From Todiramphus chloris collaris (Eukaryota > Chordata > Aves > Coraciiformes > Alcedinidae): DNA of 64,000 nt. The position numbers were made by a program, and so were the translations under genes. The notes below the pieces were generated by a model that was given only the letters and a program-made list of their open reading frames with translations, did not search any database and was not told where the DNA came from. The first letter of the stretch is position 1; every line of letters starts with the position of its first letter. The stretch lies in NCBI GenBank assembly GCA_025345505.1, contig JANVCC010000011.1:1559849-1623848 (forward strand), read 5' to 3'. Of this stretch, positions 1 through 13,207 are shown in pieces.

Positions 1-3000
1 AATATTGCAGCTGACCTAACTGCAAATGCTTATGTATCAGGGTATGTCAGGTCATGAGTGCAGAGCACTCTCCTCAGCCCCTGGGTGGGTCAGGTAGGAC
101 ACCTTCCCACTGCATGTGCGTGAACAAGGACTTCCCCCTCTCCCTGATCACAGTGCACCTCAGCTCAGGGACCATCTCTTTTGAATACACTTAGAAAAGC
201 TTGGAACTGCAATATCTAAATGTCTGCTGGGGTTTCTTCCAGCACCAAAAACACCTGCAAAGGAGCTAACCTCTCTTCAGAGCTGGACCCTCCAGTGATG
301 CTGCCTGTCCTCCAGAGGTGGAGGCAGAAGGCTCTCAGGAGCTGTCATCAACCCTTTCATCTCAGCCAGGCCCGTGCCAACAGGACAGCGAAGACCCTTT
401 TCATATCCCCCAGTAAAACCATACTTGTTGCACTGCACATAAGAGTGTTTCTCTGCCCACCTTCCTGCTACTGTGGCACAGAGAAGCCGGGCTTGAAAAG
501 GGATTTCAGTTTGGGTAAATGAACAGCCAAGCAGAGACCCCAGGGAATGACTTTGTTGGCAGAATTGTGGACCACCGATGCAAACACAGCTTTGTGGCCC
601 CTGTCTGTCAGAATATCCCAAAAGGCTGTCTGCTGATAAAGGCATGTATCTGCATTGCAAAAGCTGTGCTGGAGGAGCCTCCTGACTGCAGAGAGAGCGT
701 GAGGGGGCCACATCTTCAGATGATGGCTGAGACTACAGTGGGTCTTTGAACACTGGATACTGATGGAGCTGTTTACAGTAGCCAAAATGTTCTCTCTTTC
801 TTTCTCCCACTCTTCCTTGGTGTTTTGATTAGATGATTACCTGTGAAACCTGGAGAAAGCATTTCTAAGCCTTCTTTTTCTGTTGTAAACAGTGGGGGAA
901 GAAGCAGAACATAACAACACCCTCTTAAAAAAAGGAAGAATAAAAAAGTGCAAGCTAATACCACCCATTATCCAAGGTAAGAGAAACTGTGGAGTAAACA
1001 TGGAACCTTCTATATTGCTGGTTTATCAATCAGATTGCAATGTGGAGGGGAAGGCAGCAGGAGGGGAGAAAGATTTCTCATCTCTGCTTTTCTGGCAGCC
1101 ATTGGCTGCTGTTTATGAAGCCCTGGAAATGTACAACACGCTTTACAAGGCACACGTGCTGAAGGTTCTGAGCTGGAGGAGGTCTATGGATGAAGATCCT
1201 ACAGGTCCTACACTATTTTATCTGCAGGACACCTGGAAATTGGTCCCACTTGCTGCAGAGTGTGCGGGCTGTGGATCGCAGACTCATTCCCACAGAAAAG
1301 AGGGAAAGAGTAAAAATGTCAAGAGCTCATTAAAAATATAGAAGCAGAGGGAGTGTGAGTGAGAAGAGCCTGTAGGAAGCATGTTAGTTCAAGTTACTGA
1401 ATCCTAGACCTGCTCTGTAAGCAAACAACTGCTCCATAACCTGTGTTTCAGTGGAGACAGGTGGAAACCTTCATGGTGTCAAGTGTGGCAACTCTGAGCC
1501 CTTGCCTGGGGCTACACGGCTGTCCCAAACTGAGCATGAGAAAAAGGTGATGCCAGAGAGGGATAAATTAAGAAACCTCAGCCATGCTTGTGAATGGTCT
1601 GATTTTTCACCTACAACCACCTCTCCCAGCCTGGAGTAAGCCCACAGGATGTATGTGACACCCCAGCTTGGAGCAGTGCAATGCGTGCACAATGGAAAAC
1701 TAGAGGTGCCCCAAGTGAAGGTGAATGGAATAAAGGGGAGGAGTTGTTTGGTTTCAGGATATTATTTAGATGCCTCAGGGCCAAGCATAATACTTAAATC
1801 AATTGTTTTCCAGGCCGTTTCGATCTGAGGTTTCCATTCAGGACCCTCATCTCAGGGTAGGATTTATCCTTTCCGGCCCTTCCCTCTGCAGAATACATTT
1901 TGGTTTGTGGCTGGCACTACATCAAACATTTCCAGCACCTGAAGAGTAAAACATTAAGAATTGGATACGGCTGGACTTGAAACAACACCAGCATTATTAT
2001 AGCAGAAAGCCTCCCTGGTGACATTAATGAGCTCTTTGAAAGGGGCTACCAGTAGCAAAATCTCCCTGTGTCCCGCAGTCAGTGAGACAGGCAAAAAAAG
2101 GGAAGATGCTTCAGTTCTCTGAAAAAACTGCTGCAAAGCAAGCAGTTATCCACTGATGAAACATGACCATGGCCAAGGACTAGGGAGGGGCAAGAGGGAG
2201 CCCTTGTGTGATATTTTCCTCAGGCATTGATTTCAACACAGCACATTTTTGTTGTCACTGGTATTCAAGAGCTTCCAGAAGAGGGGATTACAGGGTGGGA
2301 TAAGGCTTGCCTGCCTGTCTGATAAAGCTTAGCTGGAGATAAAGGCTCCTTACACTTCTAATTTTAAAACTGGTCCCATTGCCCTTTGTTTCTCTTGATT
2401 GAGAGATGGTCCATGCTGCCTGGGTGAGAGAGCTAAGAAATGGGCTAGTGAGGGCTGGGAATCCACTTCCCCCTTTTCACCCCAGGCACAAAACAAGTCC
2501 CCATGGCTTGAAGCACCTTGAGGTGTCACACTCTTTCACTTGAACAGACACAGAAGCCAGAAAACTCTCCTCCTAGCATGGATGCCTTGTATTTGGGGTT
2601 CTGGACCTGCCTTCTCCACCCACAACAACGATTTTTGGAAAGCTGAAAGGGCTGTGGAGCACACACATAAAATATCCATGTGGTTGAAGCCCTACCTTCC
2701 CTCCTGCCCCAGCAACAGCCTAGCCATGCCTCAAGGCTTCCCCATGACTGTATTTAGCTTTATTTAGCTCATGATGAGGCTGTAGCATTCCCAGGCAGGG
2801 CTCCTGCTTGGATATGTGAGTGGTGTCAAGCTGGTCCTGGGGCAGGTAGGGTCTGCATCCACCTATGGCAGTACTTCCACCCAGAAGCCGAGGTTAATCA
2901 AAACTTGTCTGCCCAAGCCTCACAGTTTATTTACATACCCTTTCTCTTAGTGCCCTAAACAGGAACCCCAGTGTGTCTTCCCCAGGCAAAGCCACTGCCC

Positions 3001-3270
3001 TGGCCTGGGCAACTTCAGAGACAGAAAGGTTCATCTCACCATCTCCATTCTCATGCTCGCAATACTCAAAGGGATCACGCTGTTTATCATCATCACTGCA
3101 GTAGAATGGAAGATAGTCAGCTGCTGCAAACCTATACAGCCCCAGTGATGGGAATGGAAGGTTTACCCATAGTAGACAACAAGAATTTTCTTTAAAGCAT
3201 GCGTTTGAGAAGAAAACCCTTTCTCTGCTCTGTGGTTCCCTTTTTCCTTGTATTTGTTGCCACTAGTAGG
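1..3270. other. Intergenic, no gene or repeat recognised
   Basis: All open frames are short and unrelated to known families. The longest, 144 codons on minus at 277-711, overlaps two plus-strand frames and has no protein-like features. No LTR, CR1 or RNA gene was seen. Confidence 0.6.
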
Positions 3271-3306
3271 AAGAGACAGAGGGAGGAAAAAGGAAATATG
3301 AAGTGG

Positions 3307-3363
3307 AAAAGGAAAGGGAAAGGGAAAGGGAAAGGGAAAGGGAAAGGGAAAGGGAAAGGGAAG
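3307..3363. repeat. (GGGAAA)n simple repeat
   Basis: About nine tandem GGGAAA units sit inside a longer, almost pure purine stretch from about 3270 to 3370. The G triplets are regularly spaced, so the strand could form G-quadruplexes, and the polypurine tract could form triplex DNA. The array creates long artefactual open frames (KGKGKG on plus, FPFPFP and SLSLSL on minus), which are not genes. Confidence 0.97.
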
Positions 3364-3427
3364 GCAAAGGAAAACATGCACTCAGGGTTAGTAAAGATAA
3401 TAAAGCTGGAAAGCGGAAATGCTGTTG

Positions 3428-4499
3428 TGCAAAAAAGTAAAACTCAATGGGTTGAGATGAAGGCAGTTCAATAATTATAATTATTATTAAAATTATAAAT
3501 AGACTATATAATACAAGTGATGCACAGTACAGTTGCTCACCATCTGCTGACCAATGACCAGCTAATCCTTGAGCCATGGCACCCCTATCCAATCCCCCCT
3601 AGTTTATATACTGGGCATGTCATATGGTATGGAATACACCTTTGGCTCATTTGAGACAGCTGTCTTCTTGCTGTGTCCCTTCCCATCTTCTTGTGCACCC
3701 CCAACCTCTGCTGGCAGGGATGTATGAAAAGCTGAAAAGTCCTTGATTTAGTATAAACACTGCGTAGCAACAACTAAAACATCACAGAATCATAGAATCA
3801 TAGAATCATACAATCATAGAATGCGTTGGCTGAAAGGGACCATTAAAAGTCATCTAGTCCAACTCCCATGCAGTGAGCAGGGACAACTGCAACAAGAGCA
3901 GGTTGCTCAGAGCCTCATCAAGCCTGACCTTGAATGTCACCAAGGATGGGGCCTCCACCACCTCCCTGGGCAATTTGTTCCAGTGTTCCCCCATCCTCTT
4001 AGTAAAGAACTTCTTAATGTCCAATATAAATCTATCCTTCTCTAGTTTAAAACCATTGCCTCCTGTCCTATTGCTACATGCCGTTATAAACAGTCCCTCC
4101 CCATCTTTCTTGTAGGCTCCCTTCAGGTAATGGAAGGCCACAAGAAGGTCTCTCCAGAGCCACCTTTTCTCCAGGCTGAACAACCCAAACTCTCTCGGCC
4201 TGTCTTCATAGAAGAGGCACTTGAGCCCTCTGATCATTTTCTGTGGCCTCCTCTGAACCCTCTTCATCAGGTCCATTTCCTTCTTGTGCTGAGGCTCCAG
4301 AGCTGGAGGTGAGGTCTCATCAAAGCAGAGTAGAATGGCAAAATTCTCTTCTCTTAATCTGCTGGCTTCTTTTGACATAGCACAGGATGTAATTGGCCTT
4401 CACTGTGTTATGAATATTATTCTAATTCTAAATCTAAAACACAGCCCTGTACCATCTACTAGGAAGAAAATGAACTTTATTCCAGCTGAAACCAGGACA
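3428..4499 (-). mobile_element. Solo-type endogenous retrovirus LTR, minus strand, split by a CR1
   Basis: Two blocks, about 3428-3782 and 4401-4499, are contiguous parts of one LTR of the family seen intact at 13208-13798 on the other strand. The block next to 4499 is the LTR 5' end (reading TGTCCTGGTTTCAGCTGG on minus). The left block carries the TATA region (TATATAAA on minus at 3603-3610) and part of the R/U5-like region. The last 85 or so bases of the LTR 3' end are missing on the left. No viral gene accompanies it. Confidence 0.8.
3783..4400 (-). mobile_element. CR1 LINE 3' fragment inserted in an LTR
   Basis: The copy starts (3' end on minus) with repeated ATTCTATG units and the conserved TTGGACTAGATGA-type 3' UTR. 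It continues into the C-terminal part of CR1 ORF2: a 174-codon open frame at 3854-4378 contains RTGGNGFKLEKDRFILDIKK and HWNKLPREVVEAPSL, typical of the end of the CR1 protein. Homology continues a few codons past that frame to 4400. It is 5' truncated, as nearly all CR1 copies are. The open frame is a transposon remnant, not a host gene. Confidence 0.92.
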
Positions 4500-6794
4500 A
4501 AAGGTTAGTATGGTATAGTTTGGAGGACTTGGCAATGAACCTCCTGTGTCTAAATCTCACCATGCCTGCCTCTTCATGCTTTGGTCATCAAATAAGATTG
4601 CTAAAACATACAGGCCACAAACACTGACCGTGGTCTACGCAGCACTTTGAAACCATGTACTGAAAGCCAGTTATCTCTCAATTGGAAACAAAGGGAATGG
4701 AGAGAACCATTTAACCATCATTAGGTGCCAGGAAAGTTCCAGGGGATGTGCTCTGAGCTCACTGGGTGAAGATGCCTCTACAGGTTCAGGAAGAGGCGGG
4801 TAATGAGATCTGGAGAGGTGATGGAGCATGAAGGGGATCAGGGCAGCAAAGAGGAACTGAGTGACTCAATACTGTGTAAGGGAATGGGATAGACGCCCGC
4901 TCAAATTTCTGCATAAATCAGTAAACAGAGAGAAAACCCTGATCCAGTTGATGTGCCATCAGAACCAGCCATTATGCACTGTTAGTGGGATACCAAGCCC
5001 AGACCAAACAGCCTGGGCTGTACATGGTGCAGGGGGATGTTTGGTACATCACGGACATGCACATGCACAGCTGGGCTAGGAATGCCACAGCTGCTCTGGT
5101 GGAGTGCAGCCATGGTGCATCCTCCATCAGCTTGGACACAGGTTCAGCCAGGACTGAAGGAGCCATATTACATGGCTTACAAAATTCTCATTACCCAGTT
5201 TTGAATTTCAATAAGACCCTGTTGTGGTCCCTGGTTGTGGCAAAGACTTCAGTTCTGAATCACACCAACAGTCTAGTGTTTAGCTGATGCAGCAAAGACC
5301 CCAGACTAGCATTTGATCACCAACACAAACTCTTGTTATTCCTGAAGGGAGGGCCTTTGTGCCCAGTTCTTCTGGCCCTGAAAGACTTTTTCAGACACAC
5401 TAGTGCAATTTCAGCATAAACTGTTTCCAAAGCAACATAAAAAAAAGTGGTCATATATCCACATGAGTAGAAAAGTAATATATTCACCTGAGCAGCAGAA
5501 ATACATTGATCTAGAATTATGCCTTCCATTATAACCTTCCCAGACAAGCCTTTGGAAGAAAACTGGGTTGCAAAGAGAGGTCAGAAGCCTTTCAAGAGAT
5601 GAAGAATATCCAAAAATATGTCTGCTTCTCCAAATGGTTCACCCTGCTGATTCTGAAAAAAAAAAAAAAAATCAGGATACTTCAGCAACTGTTGTGCCAC
5701 AATTTCCCATCTCTATTTCAGCAGAAACGCAAGACTTAACCTTCTGACAGTTTTGAAGCCTTTTCTTGTGACAGCTGGGGAAAAAAATATAAGAAAAAAA
5801 GAAAAAAAACATCCCTGGTGCAGACTGTCAGCTCATGCGGCCCTTTGAAAAGTCATTCTCAGACTTGTCCTTGAGACCGTTTCCAGGGGCCGATACATTT
5901 TGCCTCCTCCAGTTCCTGCTGTTGAGTTTTCTTTGTTTCATATTTCAGTCTGCCCTCCAGATTTTCTGTGCTCTGTGCAACGGAGTCACAAGAAAGTTGC
6001 CTTTGACTGGCGAATAAAGTGACATTTGTGCATGAGAAAGAAACACTTTGTGCTGTTTCAGGGTGGAGAAGGCTACAGAACACTAAAATTGACTACTGAT
6101 TAATATGATGGAGACAAAACTAGGGTCCCCCTATGGTTTTTCCTTTATGATCTGTAGCTTACCCACAGGATGACCAATTTTTCCCCATTGTGCAGAACTC
6201 TACAGACAATTCTAAGGTTTTTTTCAGTTGGCATTCCCATATCTCTTCTGGCTCAATGCTATTTTAGTCAATGGGTACCACCACAGTGTGTCCCCCTTCC
6301 TCTACCCTATTAAGAGCTCTGTCCACCGGGCCAGGGTCTAATGCAGCACAAACAATGACAGGTGGATGAAACCTCCATTGCCACAAAGCCAACATAGCTT
6401 GTCACAAATTTTGACGTGAATGCCACAAATCTGTAACATAAATTTTCACACAAAGAAGAAAAGAAAGCTCCTTTTCCCTTGAATGCAGGGTTTTTTGTGG
6501 TCACCACTGCAGTCCCTCAGAAGGGTTACCAGTGGTGGGTGGAACTATGATGATGGGCACATTTATCTTTATAATGTTAAAACTTTGTAAAGTCTGTCTT
6601 TCCTTCTGCAGCCTTGACCCTGGTCAAGCACTCAACGCCAAGCTGTAATGGGAGGAACCAGAAAAGGTGACATGGGACAGCTGGACCATACCAAAAAAAC
6701 TGGGGAAAATCACTAGTTTCATGGCTGTGGGGAGGGAATGAGATTTGCTTCTAGGGCAAAATGTTGCTCCATGTAAGGACTCAGAGACCAAGTT
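4500..6794. other. Intergenic, unique sequence
   Basis: Nothing with protein or repeat similarity was recognised. A 16-A run lies at about 5656-5671. Confidence 0.55.
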
Positions 6795-7119
6795 TCTCAA
6801 TATTTGAAAGGTGGATGTCAAGAGAATGGGGCCAGACTCTTTTCAGTGGTGTCCCGTAACAGGGCAAGGTGCAATGGGAACAAACTGGAATGCAGGAAGT
6901 TCCATCAGAACAGGAGGAAAAACTTCTTTATTGTGAGGGTGCCAGGGCCCTGGAAGAGGCTGCCCAGAGAGGCTGTGGAGTCTCCTTCTCTGGAGAGATT
7001 CCAAACCCTCCTAGACAATGCCATCCTGTGCGGCCTGCTCTAGGCAAACCGACTTTAACAGGGAGATTGGGCGAGATGATCTCCAGAGGTCCCTTCCAAC
7101 TCCTACCATTCTGTGATTC
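6795..7119 (+). mobile_element. CR1 LINE 3' fragment
   Basis: The plus strand reads as the end of CR1 ORF2 ([20 protein letters not shown] near 6947) followed by the conserved 3' UTR block GATGATCTCCAGAGGTCCC and a terminal TTCTGTGATTC at 7119. It is 5' truncated, and the coding part is degraded by frameshifts. Confidence 0.9.
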
Positions 7120-10100
7120 ACAGGGGGCCCACCCTTGTGTTTCCACACCTAAGGAGCTTGATTGGTTTCCCGGATGACTCTGCCATGTTCATCTGTTTCA
7201 AAAGCCTTGACAAGGCAAGCTGAAAAGAATCCCCCCTAAAGCACCTTGGGGAACATCCCATTGCTTTTAAAATAAGACAGGGCAGAGAAAAAGAAAATAC
7301 ACTGTGAGGAGCAATTCTGACTTAGAAAGACAAATGGATCAAAATTCTCCTGGGCCTTTTCCACTTCTCATTGCTGGGAAACTTGAGCCTAGACCCCAGA
7401 TGCTATATAGCTCTCAATGTCTCCTCTGAAATAGAGTCACATAGCTTTACCCTGGGTGAAGATTTGTCTCTCATGTTGGAATTGGCTGTGCCCTCTGAAG
7501 CACCTCACAACTTGGTGTCACCACACGTGAGTGGGACACAGTCATGGGCTGAAGGATAGACCTTGCCTTTGGGACAGTGGAGTGCCTGACATTTTACAAT
7601 CCTCATTTTTGAGTCTTTCTGAGTCTTGTTTGGTTTCCTTTTTTTGTTTCTGGAATAAGTGTTGATTATGACAGTATGAGCCCCACAGCACACAGGAGCA
7701 GGAAGAGTACTACCCTTCGTGCAGTCACCTGCAGTGGGAATTTCCTTGGCTAACCCCAAAGCTAAAGAGATGGGCAAGCTGAATGGGAAATGTAGGGAGA
7801 CAATCTTGACAATCTGTCCACTCTATAATTTTGTGATGCAAGTTGTGAAAATCATTGCATAAATGTGTGCTGCAATACTCCTCTTTATAAAGTAATTGAA
7901 GGAAGCTGAATTTTTGAGATCCTTACCAACTAAAAAAGCTCCATGAGGTGCAGCAAATTTGATGCATGTGCTTCTTGCTCTTCCTGCCTCTGCTCCTGAT
8001 TCTGTCTGTGGCTAGGTATTGCCACCCTAAACATTTCCCTAGTCCTGTGCATGTGACTCTGACTGCTGTAGAACCATCTGGGCACTGCACTGCTAGCCCC
8101 TCACATACCAGTATCATTCATCCCATGGGCAAACCCTAAATGTTGTCCCCAAAAGCAGTCACTGAAACAAGTTAAAGTCATGCTTCAAGGCAGTCACAAC
8201 AACGAAGGAGGTTCCCCCTGTCTTGCCAAACTGAATATGATCCAAAGGTGCATTGTCAGATGAGGCATTTTGGCCAGGCTCCTTCACCTTAACTCCTAGC
8301 TATTTCTTCACACACATCTTTGCTTAGACTCCCCCCTGATTTTTGTCTAAGCTCATCACCTTTGCCAGCAGGGCTCAACCTCCCTCTTGGAAATCTCAGG
8401 TCTTGCTTTATATGGGAGAAGTTGAGAGGCACTAAAATGTAGATCATTACTTCGGTCTTCTGAAACAGTACAGAGCTTGACAGCCTAAATCAATCAAAAA
8501 TTTACAATGGTTGTACCAAAGAGGGCACTTGGTCATCTTCGGAGGCCACTGATCTGTCCTGAATGCAGCCAGAGAGGGAAGAGGGGCTCATTGTGTGCTC
8601 ACACTTTTGACTCTAGGCCGAGGAGCTCCCTGACTTCTGCACTATACTTACCTGCCCCTACCCATGCCATATTGAGTCATTGTTTCTTACCAAGATACCC
8701 AAGTCTAAGGTCTTCTCTGGGTCATCAGGTTAAGTTCTTTCATTCTTTCATTACCACAGAGCACGGAGATGCCAAAAGTTACAGACCCTCAACTGTAGGA
8801 CCCTAATTAATTCTTCATATCTCAACATGCTGGACAGATTGCTTTGTATATTTGGTCTCAAAAGTTGTCTTACATTCATGTCCCCATATCAAGGGCAGAT
8901 CTCACTTCCCACAGCTGCTTCTTACATATTATCTTTCTTTCTGATTTGGAGAGCAGGGGTTTTCTCTTGGGTCTGGTCAGAGGAAACAAAACATCTCCAT
9001 GGATGTGTTTCAGTGTGCATTTGTCCCTGTTTGCTATGTGCAAGCACGGGAATGAGCTGCAGCCCACAGCTCAGTACAGTTCAACTAGCACACAAATTGT
9101 GGGAAGTAATTCACTCGTATGTGTGGGATGTATTATTTCCTTTCAGAGAAATTAATTTTGACTCTGTGTTGTTAAACACATTCTTGTGTTTGGGAGAGGG
9201 TTGGGATTTCTTTAACTTTATCCAGATGAAGAGTATTAAGCAAAGGGCATAGACAGTGGATTTTTTCCTCAAAAGACTTTCCAGGTGGGTGTCTCAAGCC
9301 CATCCTCTGCAGTGAGATCAACAAAATGGGCTCAGTCTGGTTCTTTTCCAGCTCTCGTGATTGTACTTGTGTTTCTGCTCTGGAGCTTCTAAGCACCAAC
9401 AGGATGGAAGAGGATGGTGCCAAAAGACATGGCACGTGAAAGAAATAGTCCATGAACACAAGTTTTAGAAATGTTGAACTCCTTGCTGGCAAGTGTTTAT
9501 AATTGATTGCCTCAATGTTATGGTTTGTAGACCTGGGAGCATGTAGATGTGGCAATTTGGTGTCCAGTCCAGCCATCAGGACCAGCCAGGTGTTTTGTCA
9601 TGAAGCAAGCAGGGACAACATTTTACCCTTCACCCAAGAGCTGTGTGGACAGAGCTCTGCTCTCAGCTTGGTATATTCAGGGCTCTCCTTCATATTTCAA
9701 TCTACCTTACCCTAGCTGGATGCTGTTTTGGCCTCCCAACCATGCCGTACAAAGTGTGCTTAACTGAGGGGGGCTGCCAACTTCAGACCAGACCCCCGAG
9801 CAATCCCATGTCTCAAACTCTGGCAAGGAACAAATGTACCAGGAAAACTGCAAGAAAATCCAGAATAAGCAAACATGGATCAATAGCAGGAATCTCTTTC
9901 TAACTTCCAGCAAATATTGACTTAAACCCCCAGAGCAGACATGGACAAATATTGCCTCATCAGACCTTTTTTTGGGGATTAAAAATGCCTTTTCAATGGA
10001 AAGAGAAAATCTATGCTTTTTTGTCTTCTTCTATTTGAAAGTTCTGCTTTACTTCTTCGGCAAAGAAAGCTCACATATTTTAATTTCTGGTCTCTGTGTT

Positions 10101-11084
10101 CAGAAATGCTCCCACCATCCTCAAAGAAAAAAAAAAAAATTGCCATGACACATTGCAATGAAAACAACATTTCCTATAAAAAATAAATTGGAATTTTACA
10201 TCAAATTTGTACTGGACAATGAAGACTTACTTCCCTTCAGAATGTCTGGTTTTCTTTGGAATGTGAAAACTAATTATTTTAATTCCTGATTCTCTTGTTA
10301 TTTGCATAAACATCCACTATCATAGTGAGAATGTGCCAGGGTCACATCACATTGTTACAAGATGTTTAATTTCTTCCTGAGGCTGATAATCTCCTAAATA
10401 GTCTGTCCTGACATTTAAACAGGGAGGCATTTGTGGCAAGAAACTCAAATACATCCAGTACTGAAGCTGGCTGAATAAACAGCAACCAGGAAAAGGCTGA
10501 AATAGAAAAAGGAGGTGGAGAGGGGTTCAACCAATAACTTTTACATCTGTGTCAACTACCTGTAACACCAGAATGTTCAACTGCAGAAGAGTTATAACAA
10601 TACAAACCTGTGGCTGGCAAAGCCATCATCTCACGAATATTCAGTTCTCCTTTCCCTGAGCTACTGATGGAAATCAGCTTAGCCTCTTTAACTTCCCCAG
10701 CATCCACTGTTGGCTTTCAATGCCATGCAAGTACATTGTCTTCTCCCCTGTCTCTTGCTCCACAATATGCTTCTTTTTCTCTTTAAATAAATTACTCTCT
10801 GTAGGATGTTGTGATGTGAATGTCAGTCCTGTGGTGTAAATTAAAGCTTATCAACCTGTATATCTGAGCACAAAATGACTACAAGGCCACAGTGCTGTTT
10901 GGTGGAAAACATCTTCAAGCCACTTTCTGATGGGTCAGAAAACCATTGCCACCAGCAGCCTTCCGTTAGCAGTGTTCCCTGTAAAGACACTGGTATACCA
11001 GGGAGATGTTAACAATGCTTCTTTCCCCTGCAGTGCATCCCTTCATCTCCAGCAGACAGCAGGTCTCTGAGTGCCTGGTGAATT
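7120..11084. other. Intergenic, mostly unique sequence
   Basis: Chance open frames only (up to 141 codons at 8827-9252, without recognisable domains). Contains the motif cluster described at 10230-10480. Confidence 0.55.
10230..10480. promoter_or_regulatory. Candidate enhancer with octamer and homeodomain motifs
   Basis: Repeat-free DNA carries GGAATGT (TEAD-like, about 10258), TAATTATTTTAATT (homeodomain-like, 10271-10284) and a perfect POU octamer ATTTGCAT (10300-10307) within 60 bases. Motif clustering is seen in the sequence; enhancer activity is inference. Confidence 0.25.
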
Positions 11085-11247
11085 ACTGGGTAGATAAATT
11101 CCATCCCTGGAAACATTCCAGGTCAGGTAGGATGGGGCTCTGAGCAACCTGATCTAGCTGAACATGTCCCTGCTTACTGCAGGGGATTTGGACTAGATGA
11201 CCTTTAAAGGTCCCTCCCAACTCAAACCATTCTATGATTCTATGAAG
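11085..11247 (+). mobile_element. CR1 LINE 3' end, short
   Basis: The core reads GGACTAGATGACCTTTAAAGG, followed by two ATTCTATG tail units ending near 11247. Only about 160 bases remain. The ACATTCCAGGTCAGG segment upstream is the last coding part of ORF2. Confidence 0.9.
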
Positions 11248-13207
11248 TTACTGAGTACTGCTGATCCTGGATGGATAGAGGATCCAGGGCTACCGATGCT
11301 AAATGCACAGAAGCAGGTACATGTCTTCTAAACCGCACACCTCTCATGCATGGTTCACAACGGTTGTGATGGCACTTGCCATCCTCACTGCAGCCACAGT
11401 TCTGTGGGGCTGTGCTGCAAACAGCTGCTACGGTTGCCTGGATCCACCCATAAATTTTACTAAGCAGCAGGGGCTTTGATCACAGATAATCCCTGTGGGG
11501 AAGCAGCTCCTGACCCTTGCCTGTACTGAGTTCACTTTCTCCTATTAAATGTCCACTGGTTACAGCTAATGTGTCCCTGAGCTTTCTCAGGGCCCCCTGT
11601 GTTGGGACTTGAGAGCCTTTAAACAAGCCTATCTGATCTGCTTGTGAATCTCCAATACTTCAGCCTATTCCCATTCAGCGCAGCTATTCTTCCTTCCCTG
11701 CTCTCCTCTTACCAGCTCCTCCTCACCCCTTTCTTATGGTCTTCTGCCTCAATTCCTTCTTTATCAGCACAAGCCACTCCTGTGGGACCCTCTTCCCCAG
11801 TCATTCTCTAACCACGAAAGGCCTCCAGAGAATTTAACCGTTGGAAATGAACTTCACTAACAATATACTAAACAATTCAGGTCATAATTTAATTGACGAG
11901 TAGCAGCAGAGACCTGTCTCTGAGCACTGACCTCAGGGTAGGAATTTGACACAGATATTTCAAACATTTAAATTCTGCCCCTTATTTTTTCCCTTTCAGT
12001 TTAGTTCCAAGGTCACAGCAAAGTTCAGAGGTGAGTGGTTGTCTCCTCAGAGAGATCATCCAGGTTTTGAAAAAATAGAGCTTTTCTTGCCTGGGAGCTA
12101 CATCTCATACTTGTTGGGTCTTTGTGGAGTAGGTGAGTCCCATAACCATAGGGATTCTTACACTTTCCCTGGGAGTATTCGGTGGTGACAACTATTGAAG
12201 TGAATTTGTCATATACGGGTCTAAGTAGCACAGCAATTCCTCTGGTCCTAGGTATGTTTGTTACTGGTTTTGGTGATATCTTCTGCATTCTTACCTTCTT
12301 AAAGCTGTAGATTTTTGTCTGCACTCTATGATGATCAAATATCCTAGTCCCAGAAAGGCCTACTGGAGATAATTTTGCATGATATTAACCAAGCCTCAAC
12401 TCTCTTCCCTCCTGTAGCAGACACCATATAGGTTAGTGGCCAACTTCCAAATAAATCTTCCTTCAATAGCTCATGGTCTATTGAACTGCAGCAACAGAGC
12501 TGGCAGGGTTACAGGACTTTCCTTGGACAGGACAGGCAGGGTGATAGGGCAGAGGCAATAGACATGACACTCAGACATGGGCAGTCTTAATAAGCCTGCA
12601 GATAGCAATTCTGTAGTGATGGACCACAGATGTTCTTCACATCTGCTACCCCATTTGAGGAACAAATCAGGACAGAAGTCTTCACATGCAGATTTGCCAT
12701 AAGGATGTCTCCTGCTAGTCCAGGTTTATGGTAGAAGGAACATTTCTTACTACACCTATCTGCTACTGATGACTAGACAAGGTTTCCATCACACGAGGCC
12801 TTCTACAGGTCTGAAATAGAAGCAACAAGATTCTATGGTGGTTACATTTCTCTAGAGAGTTCTTGGAGTTGAACTAGATGTATTAATTGTCTGAAAGAAA
12901 AAAAAAAATCAAAATAAGTGCAAGCTGTTCAATAAGTAAAGAAGAGGTTGGTAAGATGGTTGCTTCCCTTGGGAAAAAGAGGGTGGTATGTGGAGAGCGG
13001 TGTGTTATGATGGGGAAGGGAGAGAGCTGTGGTTCCTCAGGCACTTTTATTTCTTAGTGAAAAACACTATGAAGAAGACAGAGAGAATAGAAAAGAGAAG
13101 CTCACCAAATGCTTTCTGCCCTTCTAGACCTGAGTCATACACTGGATTTTCTATGTGGAAGAAGCCTCCCATCCAATCTCAGACTGGTGCGCAACAAAAC
13201 AACAGCC
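11248..13207. other. Intergenic, unique sequence
   Basis: No coding or repeat signal was seen between the CR1 end at 11.25 kb and the LTR at 13.2 kb. Confidence 0.55.

Noticed and set aside
3163-3592. Low-complexity frames (FPFPFP, SLSLSL, KGKGKG)
   Set aside because: Products of the GGGAAA simple repeat.
3854-4378. 174-codon open frame on minus as a host gene
   Set aside because: Its peptide is the C-terminal part of CR1 ORF2, directly upstream of a CR1 3' tail; it is transposon sequence.
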